Source: Diphasiastrum complanatum
Lineage: Eukaryota; Streptophyta; Lycopodiopsida; Lycopodiales; Lycopodiaceae
Direction: 5' to 3'
NCBI GenBank assembly: GCA_029204225.1
Contig: CM055095.1
Location: 69,478,110-69,542,109 of the forward strand
Length of the DNA: 64,000 nucleotides
In this document: positions 54,204 through 64,000 of the stretch, piece after piece
Numbering within the stretch: the first letter of the stretch is position 1
How the letters are laid out: each line of letters begins with the position of its first letter
Notes under the pieces: generated by a model
The model's database searches: none
What the model saw: the letters and a program-made list of their open reading frames with translations, nothing else
What the model was told of the DNA's origin: nothing
Program-made: the position numbers and the translations under genes

Positions 54204-55786
54204 TGAAGGGGGCGATGGAGTATGGAGAATGCGAACAAAGAAGAGAGCAGGAATATTTGTGGAATAGCTCTCTCGTTACAATGGGCTGCTAGATGCAAAA
54301 CAGTCTAATAGATTGTTTATTCTAAGTGTACTCACAACTTAAATGTTTTGTTGCCCAACATGATCTTATAAATTAGTTCATACTCACAAAAATACAGAAA
54401 TGAGTACAGTCCACCGAAGAGATTAGAAATGGTTTGTGTGTGGTATTACTAAAAATGGATTTAGTCAGAAGTTGAGTTCTGAAATGGATTGAAAGAGTAG
54501 TGTGATAGCGCAAGTTCCTTAGGCCTCAAAAACAACTATCGTCTGATCAGAAGTTGAAGAGTCATAGACGTCCGTGTTTTGATCAGAGTGAGTGAACAAA
54601 TGTTACAAACAGCAATGAAGTGCATTCAAATCACAACAAGCATTCATCTACGTTATACATAGATAGAAAAGCATGTTGTTGCTATATTACACTGAAGCAC
54701 AACAAAATAGCAGTTACAACCAGAATGACGACATAACTGGGAGGCTTAAAATCATTCGTTTCATGGACGGAGCATCACGTAGAGTGTGTCTGGATGATCC
54801 ATTTATAAAATTCATCCATGTATTAATTACAGTAAATATTTGTCACCTAATTAGGTAAGTCATTGTATTTGGAAGTATTTGGCTTGTCTGACAACTATAC
54901 ATGGCATATACGATCGACGAATCAGAGAATGTTGATGCGGATGAGAACGTCGCAAATTCTCTCACTTCACATTTTACATGAAGTGGCTTTCTCTCACTTC
55001 GCAAATTCTGGGAAGTGTCTGGAACGTTCCTCGTTGAAAATAGACGACTGTCGGTATTTTTCTGTCTCTTCAAGATTTTGTGAAAAAGCCAACAATGCCC
55101 TTAAAAAGCCGACAGTGCCCTTAAAAAGATGAAGGTGACCTTAAAACAGTTTAACTTATTTAAAATAGTTGAAAGGAAGAAGCTGAAGGCAAGAAGCCGA
55201 CATTGTCGCAAAAAGTTGACACTGTCGCATTTCAAGGAAATGCAAAAGCCCGACACTATTGAAAATAGTTGAACTGTTGAACTATGCTGAAGTGTCGCAT
55301 TTCGAAAAAAGCCAACATTGTCGCATTTCGAGAAAAGTCGACACTGTTAAAAACTTTAGTTCATTTCTACAGATTGTTGCGACACTTAGTGTATTTCTAC
55401 AGACTATTGCGACACTTACTATATTTCTGTAGACTGTTGCGACACTTAGTGTATTTCTGCAGAGTTGTTCTAAATGCTAATTCATGAAAGTTCTTGAAGA
55501 TGGCCAAGTCTTCAATGACCTTCAAATTATTGAACTTAACATCTGAACTTGAAATATGATAGGATTGGTTACCCTTTGATGGAGATCAGCCGGAAGCCCG
55601 TTGTAGACGTTCTTCAAATAATTTGGCTGTCTAAGTTATGATTCCTGCAGGTATCAGATGAGCAGATGTAGAACCAAAGTTAGTTTCACCTGACCCTAGA
55701 TCAATGATCAATAAACGTGTAGGAAGAATCTTGAAATAGTAATCATTCACCAAGGAGACAACTGTGGACTTAATATAATTTCAACA
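54204..55786 (-). repeat. Long Copia LTR, about 1.58 kb (5' LTR of minus element)
   Basis: The minus-strand start is TGTTGAAATTATATT at 55786 and the end is CCCTTCA at 54204, followed by PBS and gag. It is homologous to the plus LTR 4264-5670 and about 180 bp longer, at least partly because of added copies of a 30-bp repeat. Confidence 0.75.
55363..55470. repeat. 30-bp tandem repeat inside the LTR, 3.5 units
   Basis: Units start at 55363, 55393, 55423 and 55453, with consensus words TTTCTRYAGA and TTGCGACACTTA. The related LTR at 4264 has only about two units near 4590-4640. The repeat is open in one frame, but its position within an LTR argues against a protein. Confidence 0.85.
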
Positions 55787-56340
55787 AAGAGGTGGATCTA
55801 CATCAACATCTCAATATGAAGAGGAGGCTATATTCATCAAAGACAAGTTCAAGGGCAAAAGCAAAGGAAAGTGGTCAAAGGGTTAAGATAAAGGTGAGCC
55901 TTTCTCTTTTGTTAGTAAAAAGAAAGATAGGTCTTGAAAGTTAAAATACTTCTATTGTGGAATCAAAGGGCATTTTGCTAATGAATGTTTGAAGAAGCAA
56001 AGAGATGAGGGTAGCAAGCAAATCAACTTTACTACTAATAATGAGGATCTAGGTGGTTGTGAATCTCTTTTAATGTGTTCTTCAAGTCCAATATCAAGTG
56101 AAGGTGACAAAGATTCATGGTGACCCTTGATAGTGGAGCTAGTTCACACATGACTAGTCACAAGGAGTTCTTTACTTCTTTGGTCATTTATGATGGAGCC
56201 AAGAAAGTGATACACATGGCCAATAATGGTAAGTGTGTGATTGAAGGTATTGGTTCAATTCCTATCTGTCTTTCTACTAATAGGAAGGCAAGACTTGATG
56301 GTGTTCTTTACATTCTTTCACTTTCAAATAATAAGATTGG
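55787..56340 (+). pseudogene. Gag C-terminus and protease of the pol-less Copia derivative (copy 2)
   Basis: Upstream of 56117 the gag knuckle reads YFYCGIKGHFANEC, with the first Cys lost to Tyr. A one-base loss at about 56120 separates it from the frame 56117-57148, which opens with MVTLDSGASSHMTSHKEFF. Here the protease active-site motif DSGA is intact. KVIHMANNGKCVIEGIGSIPI and DGVLYILSLSNN follow. Then the LLSVGQ and GAG-pre-integrase stretch seen in copy 1 is deleted and the novel region begins. Confidence 0.65.
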
Positions 56341-57860
56341 TGGATCTTATTCAAAGTCTAACAAGTTTCCTTATGCTAGATCTAGGTCAAGATCTAATAT
56401 GCTTCTTGGAGATGTTCATCTTTGTGCTGACTTGGCTAGTTACGAGGATAATGATGGTTCATCAATGGTTCTTCATGGCAAGTGCAAGCATGCAAAAGGT
56501 AAGCAAAGAGCTAACATTATCAATGGAGGTGGTGAAGGTTCTTCCTTGGAAAAGATTGTTGCTAATGATTTATTTGATCATATGGGAAAAGATGTTGCTA
56601 AGTACATGCATGAAGGAGATGGTTCTTGTACATTTTTTTGTGATGAGTCCAAAAAAGTAATTCTTGCAGCAAGTGGAGTCACATTTTTCCATAAAGAGAG
56701 TAGATCAAGTGGTTCTATCAAGAGACTTGGTGAGGGAGATAGTCACAAGTCAAGAAGAGAAGAAGTATGTGAAGAGTTCAAAGTAGGATGTACTTTGAAT
56801 GATGTCATTGTGAATGATAGTGAGGAAGAATCATTATCATATGAGTCATTACCTATAACATTGAGTAGAAGTTCTTGTTTGAAAAAAGAGAGTACTTCAA
56901 TCATCCTTATGTTGAAGGTACTAATCATTTTTTTCATGGCTTCTTATGTTTTTGAGGTTTCTACTTCTTATGATTCAATCATTAAGAGGGAGACTTATGA
57001 AGGAAAGAGCGATGGAAGATTGGTTCTTGGGAAGATCCAAGGCATGTATCTCACATCTCTTCATCAACTCAAAGGATTCTATGATTGTGAATTGATTACT
57101 CATGATCAAAATGAGAAAAGGTTGGTTGGAGAAGACTACATGGAGTAAATCGAAAGGCAATTTCTTCAAGGCAAGGGAGATCTCATTGGTGAGATTATTG
57201 ATGTTTGTTATGAGCTCAAGTTGGCTAGATTTATTAGGTTTGATAGTCAGCTTCACCTACTCTACTTCATGTTGGATGGAAAGTTTGGAATCTATCTTTT
57301 GATTTATGATGGTGGCACTGTTTTCACTAACCTTTGTGAAAGATTGAGATCAAGCATTGATGAGATCTTGTTGGATCTATATCGTGTGTTTGAGAGGGAG
57401 TATTTCCAGAGGTTTAGATCTAAAGATATTCATATCTTTGATGACCAAGAGAGGTAAGCAAGTGGAAGTGGCACACTTTGCTTTACTCTCATGTTTTGGA
57501 GAATCTTCTTGTGTAGATGATACTATGCAAGTGGATATTGGTTCACATGGTTTCCATGCTGGAAAATCATCTAATGGATCTGGAAAAGAGGTCTTAGTCA
57601 ATGGCTTTGATGGTCAAGTGGAAGATCAAGAGGTTGATATCAAAGGGCTTCAACAACACAAAAGAGAAAGTGGCAATTTGGGGCTAGTCAAGAGCATCAA
57701 AGGAGGGTCATTTGGCAAAGATGTTTTGGATATTTTTTTGCAGGTGTTTAAAGACTCGAGTAAGGTTAAAGGAGAAGCAAGCAAGTGTTGTTGTGGTGGC
57801 CTAGTTGTTATAGATTTCCACAAAATCAATGAATTAAGTAGTATAAAAGGTTTGATCGTT
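56341..57860 (+). pseudogene. Novel-region ORF of the pol-less Copia derivative (copy 2, first part)
   Basis: The frame continues from the protease to 57148 with YARSRSRSNMLL, a basic and Gly-rich stretch, FKVGCTLNDVIVNDSEEE, a strongly hydrophobic segment STSIILMLKVLIIFFMASYV (about residues 260-280 of the frame), then LGKIQGMYLTSLHQLKGFYD and HDQNEKRL. A stop replaces a Gln codon at about 57147. Frames 57221-57457 and 57357-57878 carry on with QLHLLYFMLDG, FEREYFQRFRSKD and a segment matching the VEDQEVD and SIKG parts of copy 1. The function is unknown. The hydrophobic segment followed by a long conserved region could indicate a membrane-anchored protein. It is clearly homologous to 9751-11470 (minus). 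Confidence 0.5.
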
Positions 57861-57869
57861 CCCCAAGAG

Positions 57870-58745
57870 AGAAAATAATCTCATCTTTTGTACGATAAGT
57901 GTATGTATGATGGTAAACGGACTGGGATGTGTAATATTCACAGTGATTACTACAGCGACATATCTGGTTATCCAAAGATATTTGGGTAAATAGGCATCCA
58001 AAAACACCATGATGAAACGATTTGGTCAAGGTCTGTGATTATAAAGATTACTTTATCTTTCAGGCTCTTCAGATAACAGTTAAGCAATCAGATCATACAA
58101 CAACTAGCAAATAGATTCATCAAACAGAATTGCATTGGCTAAAGATTCCTCTTAATCAAACACAGAGAATTAGTTCTTATCGCAGGAAGCGAACAGAACA
58201 AAGCATCAAACAAGTTCATTATCTGAACACATAGCCCATTCAGAATTGAAAGAAGTTCTGCTTAAGGTTATGCTTAACAGCTTTGGCTAATTCCCTGCAC
58301 ACATTAGTCAGAATTGTTGCTTGCTGGTGACGCCTGAAAATCCGCATTAGAGTTGCTAAAATTCAGTAAAACATGAAAAATATGTGTGACGCAGACAAAG
58401 CAGCATCACAAACAGGTTCAGATCATACAGAGTGTATTCGCTCAATTGATAAGAAGTAATACTGTAAAAGATGACAGAGGGAAAGTATACTCAAGTTTAT
58501 AGAAACTTGCTCTTCTCTCTCTATTGATACTCAGATCTATGCAAATGCGTCAGTATAATGGCACGAAGTGTCGACCTTATAGGAACGATCATCAGCCTCA
58601 ATGTCGCTTACCAACCGTCAAAATGTCGGTTGAGATCCGCTACTGCGTCTCTATAGAACGTCGCAAATTCTAACCTAAATGTGAATTTACAAAGTGCAAA
58701 TAGGCCTTTACATGAATTTAGGCACTATAGCACATTTACATGTAT
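57870..58745. other. Foreign insertion splitting the novel ORF
   Basis: Copy 1 is continuous where copy 2 is interrupted here. The insert has no coding frame over 70 codons. It resembles an LTR or other noncoding transposon in composition, but I could not define terminal repeats or a target duplication. Boundaries are set by loss and return of similarity and are approximate. Confidence 0.4.
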
Positions 58746-59293
58746 AAAAATTGAAAACTTTTACAATATATAACAATAACTTGGATAATGTGGATCATGA
58801 GGCTCCACAGTTGTTCAAGTTTACTTTACTTCTTCTATCTCATGTGAATGTGTGCAAATTGTCAAGATATGGTAAAACTAGCTACATTGGTTTGCGTCAT
58901 TTTGATGTTGGAGTTGTACTAGCATTCTTGGCTGGTTTTGCTTATGGAAATGAAGCTATTGGAGATTCATTATGTCACTCATTCATAGCCAAGTCATCAA
59001 GTGTTGATGATATCTTGTGCAAGATGGCAATGGAGGAGCGCTCATTCATGGAGTTTTATGGTGGAGACATATCAAGAAAGGACAAAGTTGGAGGAGAAAA
59101 GCAAGCAAATGTTCATTACTCATATTTATTGTTTGGTTGCTAAGCATCCAATTTGGACACTATTCTCTATATCATTTATGGAAACTACTTTAGAACATTA
59201 GAATGGAGGCCTATACTTAGGATGGAGATCATTCTAAAGTTGGATCAAAGTAGTATGGTTAAAACTATGCCAAAACTAGTTGAAGAGAGAGAG
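58746..59293 (+). pseudogene. Novel-region ORF, second part, and polypurine tract (copy 2)
   Basis: 58751-59143 translates to FKFTLLLLSHVNVCKLSRYG, GLRHFDVGVVLAFLAGF and MEERSFMEFYGGD, matching the middle and end of the copy 1 frame (LMYEHCHVNVLKLSKFNK, HPLDLGDGIVVIAGF, SFMEIHGAF). The closing stretch ILRMEIILKLDQSSMVK is also shared, and GTTGAAGAGAGAGAG at about 59278-59293 is the polypurine tract. Sequence after 59294 should be the 3' LTR (starting TGTTTGC), but its end was not found. Confidence 0.5.
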
Positions 59294-60300
59294 TGTTTGC
59301 TATTGTTCTCTCTACAGTCTCTACACACTTTTCTTCTGATAATCTAACAGATTCCAGTCAATTTACAACCGACAGGGTCTGCTTCTTCTGGACTTCTATG
59401 GTTTGCACTATAGTGGAAATGCAATGGTTATGTACCCCGCCTGTCAGTTGGCACATCAACGACCTGATCTCGATCCTACTGATAATGGATGCTCAACTTC
59501 AATCTAGATCTATCAGAATTCGAATGCCTATGTTCTACAATCTGTTTCGGTTCTTTCTTTGATGCTTACAGATTGTAAATTTTTACTAATCTAATCTAAG
59601 TAGTACAGGGAATGAAATTGAAACTTAATCCTACTGAAATCAATAGAATCAACAACACAACAGCTACACAGTGACAATGGGAATCCTACAAAGTGCTTGC
59701 TACAAACTGTCACTCAACACTTGTAACAAGAACTCCTCAGGGAGTCAAGCACCAAGTAGCATCAGATTGGAATGATATTGATCTACCACAAGGCCTTGCA
59801 CATCTACCTGATCTTAACCACAAAACCAAACTTTAAAGGAGGAAGAATCAACAACAAAACACAATCATACATCAGTACTTGAACTTAATGCATGAAAATG
59901 GAGCATAGATGGAAATGCAAATAGAAGAATCTTCAATTAACAATGCAACAACATTTCAGTACAGTATCACATGCTTGGAAACTCATGGAGGAGGCCTCTA
60001 TGTATACCCACGAGCTGGTGAATCCAATTCTAACATGATTTGGATTCCACATGTTACAATTGAGTGAATCCCATTCTATAAAGATTTAGGTTCCACCTCT
60101 TACATGATAGTAGAAGGCCTCTTCATTAAAAACATAACTTAAATTGAGAAAGTCTAAGTTACTAGCTCCCACATGGTTTTCCATCTCTCAGGAATTACCA
60201 TGGGGATCACAACCTGATGGGTGGCATCCCTTTATCCTAGTAGCACTCTAACGTCGCAAGAAAGGCTATGGATAAACAATAGTTAGCACTTTTTTGGACT
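59294..60300. other. LTR-like and dispersed repeat sequence, no gene
   Basis: Follows the polypurine tract. 59560-59870 is the inverted relative of 3250-3545. No coding motif is seen. Confidence 0.4.
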
Positions 60301-62620
60301 ACGGTATCCACACTTCCCCTATAAGTATATCCAAACTTTAAGAGCGCGTCTTGATACTTTACAAAAGCTGAGCTTGAGTCTATTCCCGGACTGATAGGCC
60401 AATTGACTTGTCACTCAACTGGCTTCTTTTTTTTCCAAGGATCTCTTCTTTTGATCGGCATGTAGTATGGATCGATTCTTTTCCAGCTTGGTGCCCTTAG
60501 ATACTCTTGTAGCTACTCGTCATTATTCAACAACATCACAATCCTCCAGGAGGGCTGTGGTCGTAGGGCATTCACAAGGCTGCTGAGTTTTGGATACTCT
60601 TCAGCCGTCACTTTCTTTGCGCCTCCTCGCTCTCCCTTCTTGTAGGTCTTCTGAAATTCATCGGACTATTTGCGATCATCATATCGTCTTTTGATCCTCT
60701 CTATAGATTTATCTGGTAGCTTCCTTAAGGGCCTTGCCAAGTAGTCATCCATTGCGGTGGCACTCTTGGTATCAGGAACCTTTGATGTAGAACCCTCGGG
60801 CTTTGATCTAGTGAAGGTGTCGCTCTTACTCTTCGGAGGAGATGGAGGAAGTCCCATAGAAGGCTCCGCCATCTCATCAAGTGGATCTTGATCGAAAGAA
60901 TTGAAGTCAGGTGGTGAAGGAGGTGTGAATGATTTACAAGAAGAGGGTGGTGGATTAGTTATGAGGTTATACTGAGCTGTTGGCGAAACGAATTGTTTTA
61001 AAAAATGGTCATCAGATTTTAGAGATGTGGTGGGAATGGTAAGTGAATCGGAGGTGGTTGAATGAGTAAATGGAAAAATGGTGGTTGGTAAGATGGAAAT
61101 GGATCGGAAAAATAAGAAGATGAGTGAGGCAGCTGAGTGTAGGTGGAGGAGTCCACGACAAGTTTGTGGAGAAAGCCAACAGTGGATCCTTGATATGGCA
61201 TGCCAAGACCAGCTTGTGCGTCTATATCGATGAAGTTGTCTTGCTTCAGAGCAAAGGGGTCTTCAGCCTTCTCTTCAGCCCTTGGGCTTTCCTCTGGACT
61301 TCCACTGTTACTTGTGCTGCTTGACCTTGATCTTTTCTTATTTGTTGATCAGGATCAGCTGCATCAGTCTTTTAAGCTTCGTCGTCGTGAGTGGAATCAA
61401 CTACAATTGTCTGTTCTGCTTGTGTGGTTGTAGGCAACTCTCTTTCTCCCTCCCCTGAAATTGTTGCTTGTGTTTGCTGGGCATGAGGGGTTGAGTTAAC
61501 AGCATGAAAGAATCTTGATGGTGATTGGGATCGGGTGCTTCAAGCTGGTGATTACATTGGTGACTACTGAGTGATCTGGATTTGGTGCTGAGGTGGGGAG
61601 GAAGCAGGTGGTTCTTCATTGTCGGGTATGTCTTGCCTGGAGGCTGCTCTCCTCTTCATCCTCGTTGTCGTCACTGCTAGAAGGGACATCTTCATAGCCG
61701 GCCATTTGCTTTTTCTGCTTACTTGGAGTCAGCTTTGTGGTCTTCATCTGTGGGGTATCTGATTCCATCTCAGACTCTAGAGGTGGTTTGTGAGCAGTTA
61801 TCTTGTTTTTGGACTACTTTGCTGGTGTTGTGGTATCAGCAAGTTGTGATGGCCTGTCATGTTTCCTCTTGATGGGGCGTTCATGAAACATAGCAGCTTG
61901 TGGAGAAGGTGAGGCTGAAGCTGTTAATGGTGTATAGCCTCGGCTAGTAGCGGTGTCGGATGGAATCTAGCAGATGCAAAAAGTCGGGGACAGTGGTGGA
62001 TGCAACGGTGGATGCAAGGGCGGATGGAATGGCGGGTGGAATGGCGGTCGAAAACTGGCAGATGCAAAATTGTGAATGCAAACTCGTCGGATGCAATGGC
62101 GGAGGAAAACACAGCGGCTGGAAATGTGTCGAATGCAAAATGAAATGCTAATGGCGGATGCAAAAATGCAATTTGGTAATATACTGGTAGATGGAAACGA
62201 AATGGTAAGTCGGCAGATGCAATAAGAAAACCGTAAAGTGGGAGGCAAAAACAAGAAAATCAAATGGGATGCAGACGGCAAATGGAAAGTCGGTGGATGG
62301 AAATGCTTGTGAGATGCAAAAGGGAATGGAGATGGCGGATGGAAACTCAAAAGTATGGAGATGGAAAACAAGAAAGATGGAGGTTTTGAAAAAGTAAAAA
62401 ACGTTATAAGGGTGAAAAGATGAAAGTGTGTGCGAGTAGGGAGAGGAAGGCGTGTGTAGAAGCGATGGAGGATGGATCAAACGAAAGAGGGATGGAGCAC
62501 AGTCAGAATACAACAAAGAGCGGCTGAATCGGATCAGAGAACAGGAAGGTCGTCCGAAATTTGCCAATCAAGCATGAACTCGTATGAAAATTGTGTGAAG
62601 TAAGAATGAACTGGGCGGCC
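60301..62620 (-). pseudogene. Decayed ORF of unknown type, Ser/Pro and acidic-rich
   Basis: Reading the minus strand with several slips gives a continuous-looking low-complexity protein. It includes a Ser/Asp/Glu cluster (GYEDVPSSSDDNEDEEESS) with Lys-rich flanks near 61640-61740, a Ser/Pro/Gln stretch near 61400-61620, the frame 60666-60872 (MAEPSMGLPPSPPKSKSDTF), and a basic end (RPQPSWRIVMLLNN) near 60530. I do not recognise it. It could be the N-terminal part of a transposon protein or a decayed host gene. Stops at several points make it a pseudogene. Confidence 0.3.
61958..62390. repeat. Degenerate GATGSAAA-type minisatellite
   Basis: Variants of the word GGCGGATGCAAA or GGCGGATGGAAA recur irregularly every 14-35 bp, with strong purine bias on the plus strand. 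The overlapping frames in both directions are products of this composition. Confidence 0.6.
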
Positions 62621-62779
62621 GTCGACATATTTATACCAAAAATCTTAGGTCAAGCATCTGATGGAACTTTCCATGTCTTTGATCTTGTTGCAACCCATCA
62701 CAATCTACCTACAACCAAAAATCAGGTTAATGGAGCCATCCCATCCCTGTCTGGACTTGTTGCGACCTCTCATCTACCT

Positions 62780-63060
62780 GCCTTGCCATATGGGAGCCTG
62801 TTGTGGCATCTGCCACCATCATTTTTTGGCCTGTGACAGCCTGTCTGCGGCCTGTCACATGACTTGCGACCTGCCAGCAAGCTGCCATAGCCTGTGACAG
62901 CCTGCCTGCGGCCTGGTTGCATCCTCTACGACCACAGGCTGCCACGTTGCCCTGCTGCTGATTTGTGGCCTGTTTGAGCCTGTTACGAACTGTGGCGACC
63001 TGTTTTTTCACCTGTACCGCCTGCCCACAGTCCCATTTGTGGCCCTCTTTGCTGTCAGGC
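62780..63060. repeat. Short direct repeats of a GCCTGTGACAGCC-type unit
   Basis: A 26-bp unit GCCTGTGACAGCCTGYCTGC followed by GGCCTG occurs at 62829-62854 and 62890-62915, 61 bp apart. Related GCCTGTT/GCCTGCC words fill the rest of the block, which is much richer in GC than its surroundings. Confidence 0.55.
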
Positions 63061-64000
63061 GATCTACAATAGACCTGATGCAGCCTCTACATGGGTTTTT
63101 TGGCCTCCTAACCCCGTAATACGGCTTATAGAACTTTGGAAAATGCCTATCTCAGTGCACCTTTGTGACTAATTGTGAAGGCAAGGCAAACAACATGCGG
63201 ACTATGGAAGAGGCACTCATGACTAGTTGGGCTTTCCGACTCTCCGGTAACCTTACGCATATGTGAGGTAATGTGATTTGCATCAGATACCATTGTCTAA
63301 AATACAGTTTGTAAATGATGGTTTTTATGCAGCATTGTATTCCATGCTTAGTGAATCAACATATCCATTTCGCAATTGTGGCTTCTATTTGCATTGAACG
63401 ATTCGTCTTTATATCCCATTAGAAAATTGTGTAGTTTATCCAGTTAGCTGTATAAAATCGTCAAAGTTACAAATGACATCATTTTATGGGTTATGGGGGT
63501 TTTTACAAGTGTTCTAGAGAAGTAAGCTTGTTAAGGGTGTTGGTCCCTTTCCATGCCTCCCTAATCGGTGCGATCAAGAGGGCAAGGAAGTGGCTTGGAT
63601 CTCCAACCGGGTGAGTATCGATGTAGCTACGGATCTAAGATGAGATCAAAGCCTACCAAGGGTGTCAATCTTGGTATTGGATCTAGAAGTGGAATGGCTT
63701 ATATGAGGGGATGAGGCTTCTTCTTTTTCCTATCTCTTTATGGGGTTTTGATTTTGCTATCATACATGAGCAAAAAAGGAGTCTTTTCAATTTAAGAAAA
63801 AGTAGGAGGAGGCTTCCCTTCTCTCTCTCAATCTCTATTCTTGACAATGAAAAGTGAATCCAAAATGGTGTCACATCCCTACTTATAGACAAAGCTAGAG
63901 TTAAGGTTTTTCGTGCACCCAAAGCCATGTTCCATAAGAACTTGAGTTTAATAAAAGTTTTAAACCAATTTGCATTTTAAACTACTTGGGTCCTTCTTAA
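63061..64000. other. No recognised gene
   Basis: Only short frames. A pyrimidine-rich CTCTCTCTCAATCTC stretch at about 63820 and nearby TA-rich words could belong to an LTR leader, but no terminal repeat is visible before the window ends. Confidence 0.3.

Noticed and set aside
55284..55487. Protein with a 10-residue repeat (LLRHLVYFYR-like)
   Set aside because: The 30-bp repeat happens to be a multiple of three and open, but it lies within an LTR with no start context or homology.
61924..62371. His/Pro/Phe-rich proteins in overlapping minus frames
   Set aside because: All frames are open because of the purine-biased minisatellite; composition alone explains them.

Overview
The window looks like nuclear DNA from a vascular plant with a large, repeat-rich genome. 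The evidence is a plant-type arginine-rich tandem CCCH zinc finger gene, many Ty1/Copia fragments whose primer binding sites match plant initiator-Met tRNA (TGGTATCAGAGC), AT-rich spacers, and CT microsatellites inside LTRs. A gymnosperm-like genome would fit, but nothing here fixes the clade. I see no bacterial operon, rRNA gene, CRISPR array or organellar gene.

Layout. 1-13.9 kb is a mosaic of nested and truncated Copia pieces with one Ty3-like gag fragment. It includes a pol-less Copia derivative carrying an unfamiliar long ORF (9.75-12.0 kb, minus strand). 14.3-15.3 kb is a decayed tandem array with a period near 155 bp. 15.67-16.5 kb encodes a frameshifted protein with three zinc knuckles. 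16.5-17.3 kb looks like an LTR promoter with a long CT tract. 19.47-25.76 kb is the only nearly complete element: a 6.3-kb Copia on the minus strand with both LTRs, PBS, PPT, gag, protease, integrase, RT and RNase H, disabled by two frameshifts. 27.54-28.22 kb is a solo LTR.

The single convincing host gene is the CCCH zinc finger gene at 31.4-33.4 kb (minus strand). A predicted 1.28-kb intron in its 5' UTR consists almost entirely of a degenerate tandem repeat with a period of about 88 bp. Its likely first exon and promoter lie at about 34.7-35.4 kb.

36.4-45.3 kb holds more decayed Copia copies. One contains a very short tRNA-derived SINE with perfect 15-bp target duplications, and another contains a nested 1.4-kb Copia derivative with a TTTTT target duplication. 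45.6-53.8 kb is a tangle of one Copia family, including a chimeric RT/integrase ORF and a pair of 1.3-kb inverted arms. 53.8-55.8 kb is the 5' end of another Copia with a 1.6-kb LTR. 55.8-59.3 kb is a second copy of the pol-less element, itself interrupted by about 0.9 kb of foreign DNA. 60.3-63.1 kb holds a decayed ORF of unknown type and two minisatellite-like stretches. The last 0.9 kb shows nothing recognisable.

The most unusual signals are the two copies of the pol-less Copia derivative with the novel ORF, the satellite-filled 5' UTR intron, the minimal SINE, the 12-18 bp CACGTG-centred palindromes in LTRs and leaders of several families, and CT microsatellites placed just downstream of LTR TATA boxes. 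Interpretation of reading frames, splice sites and repeat boundaries is by eye; no alignment or database search was run.
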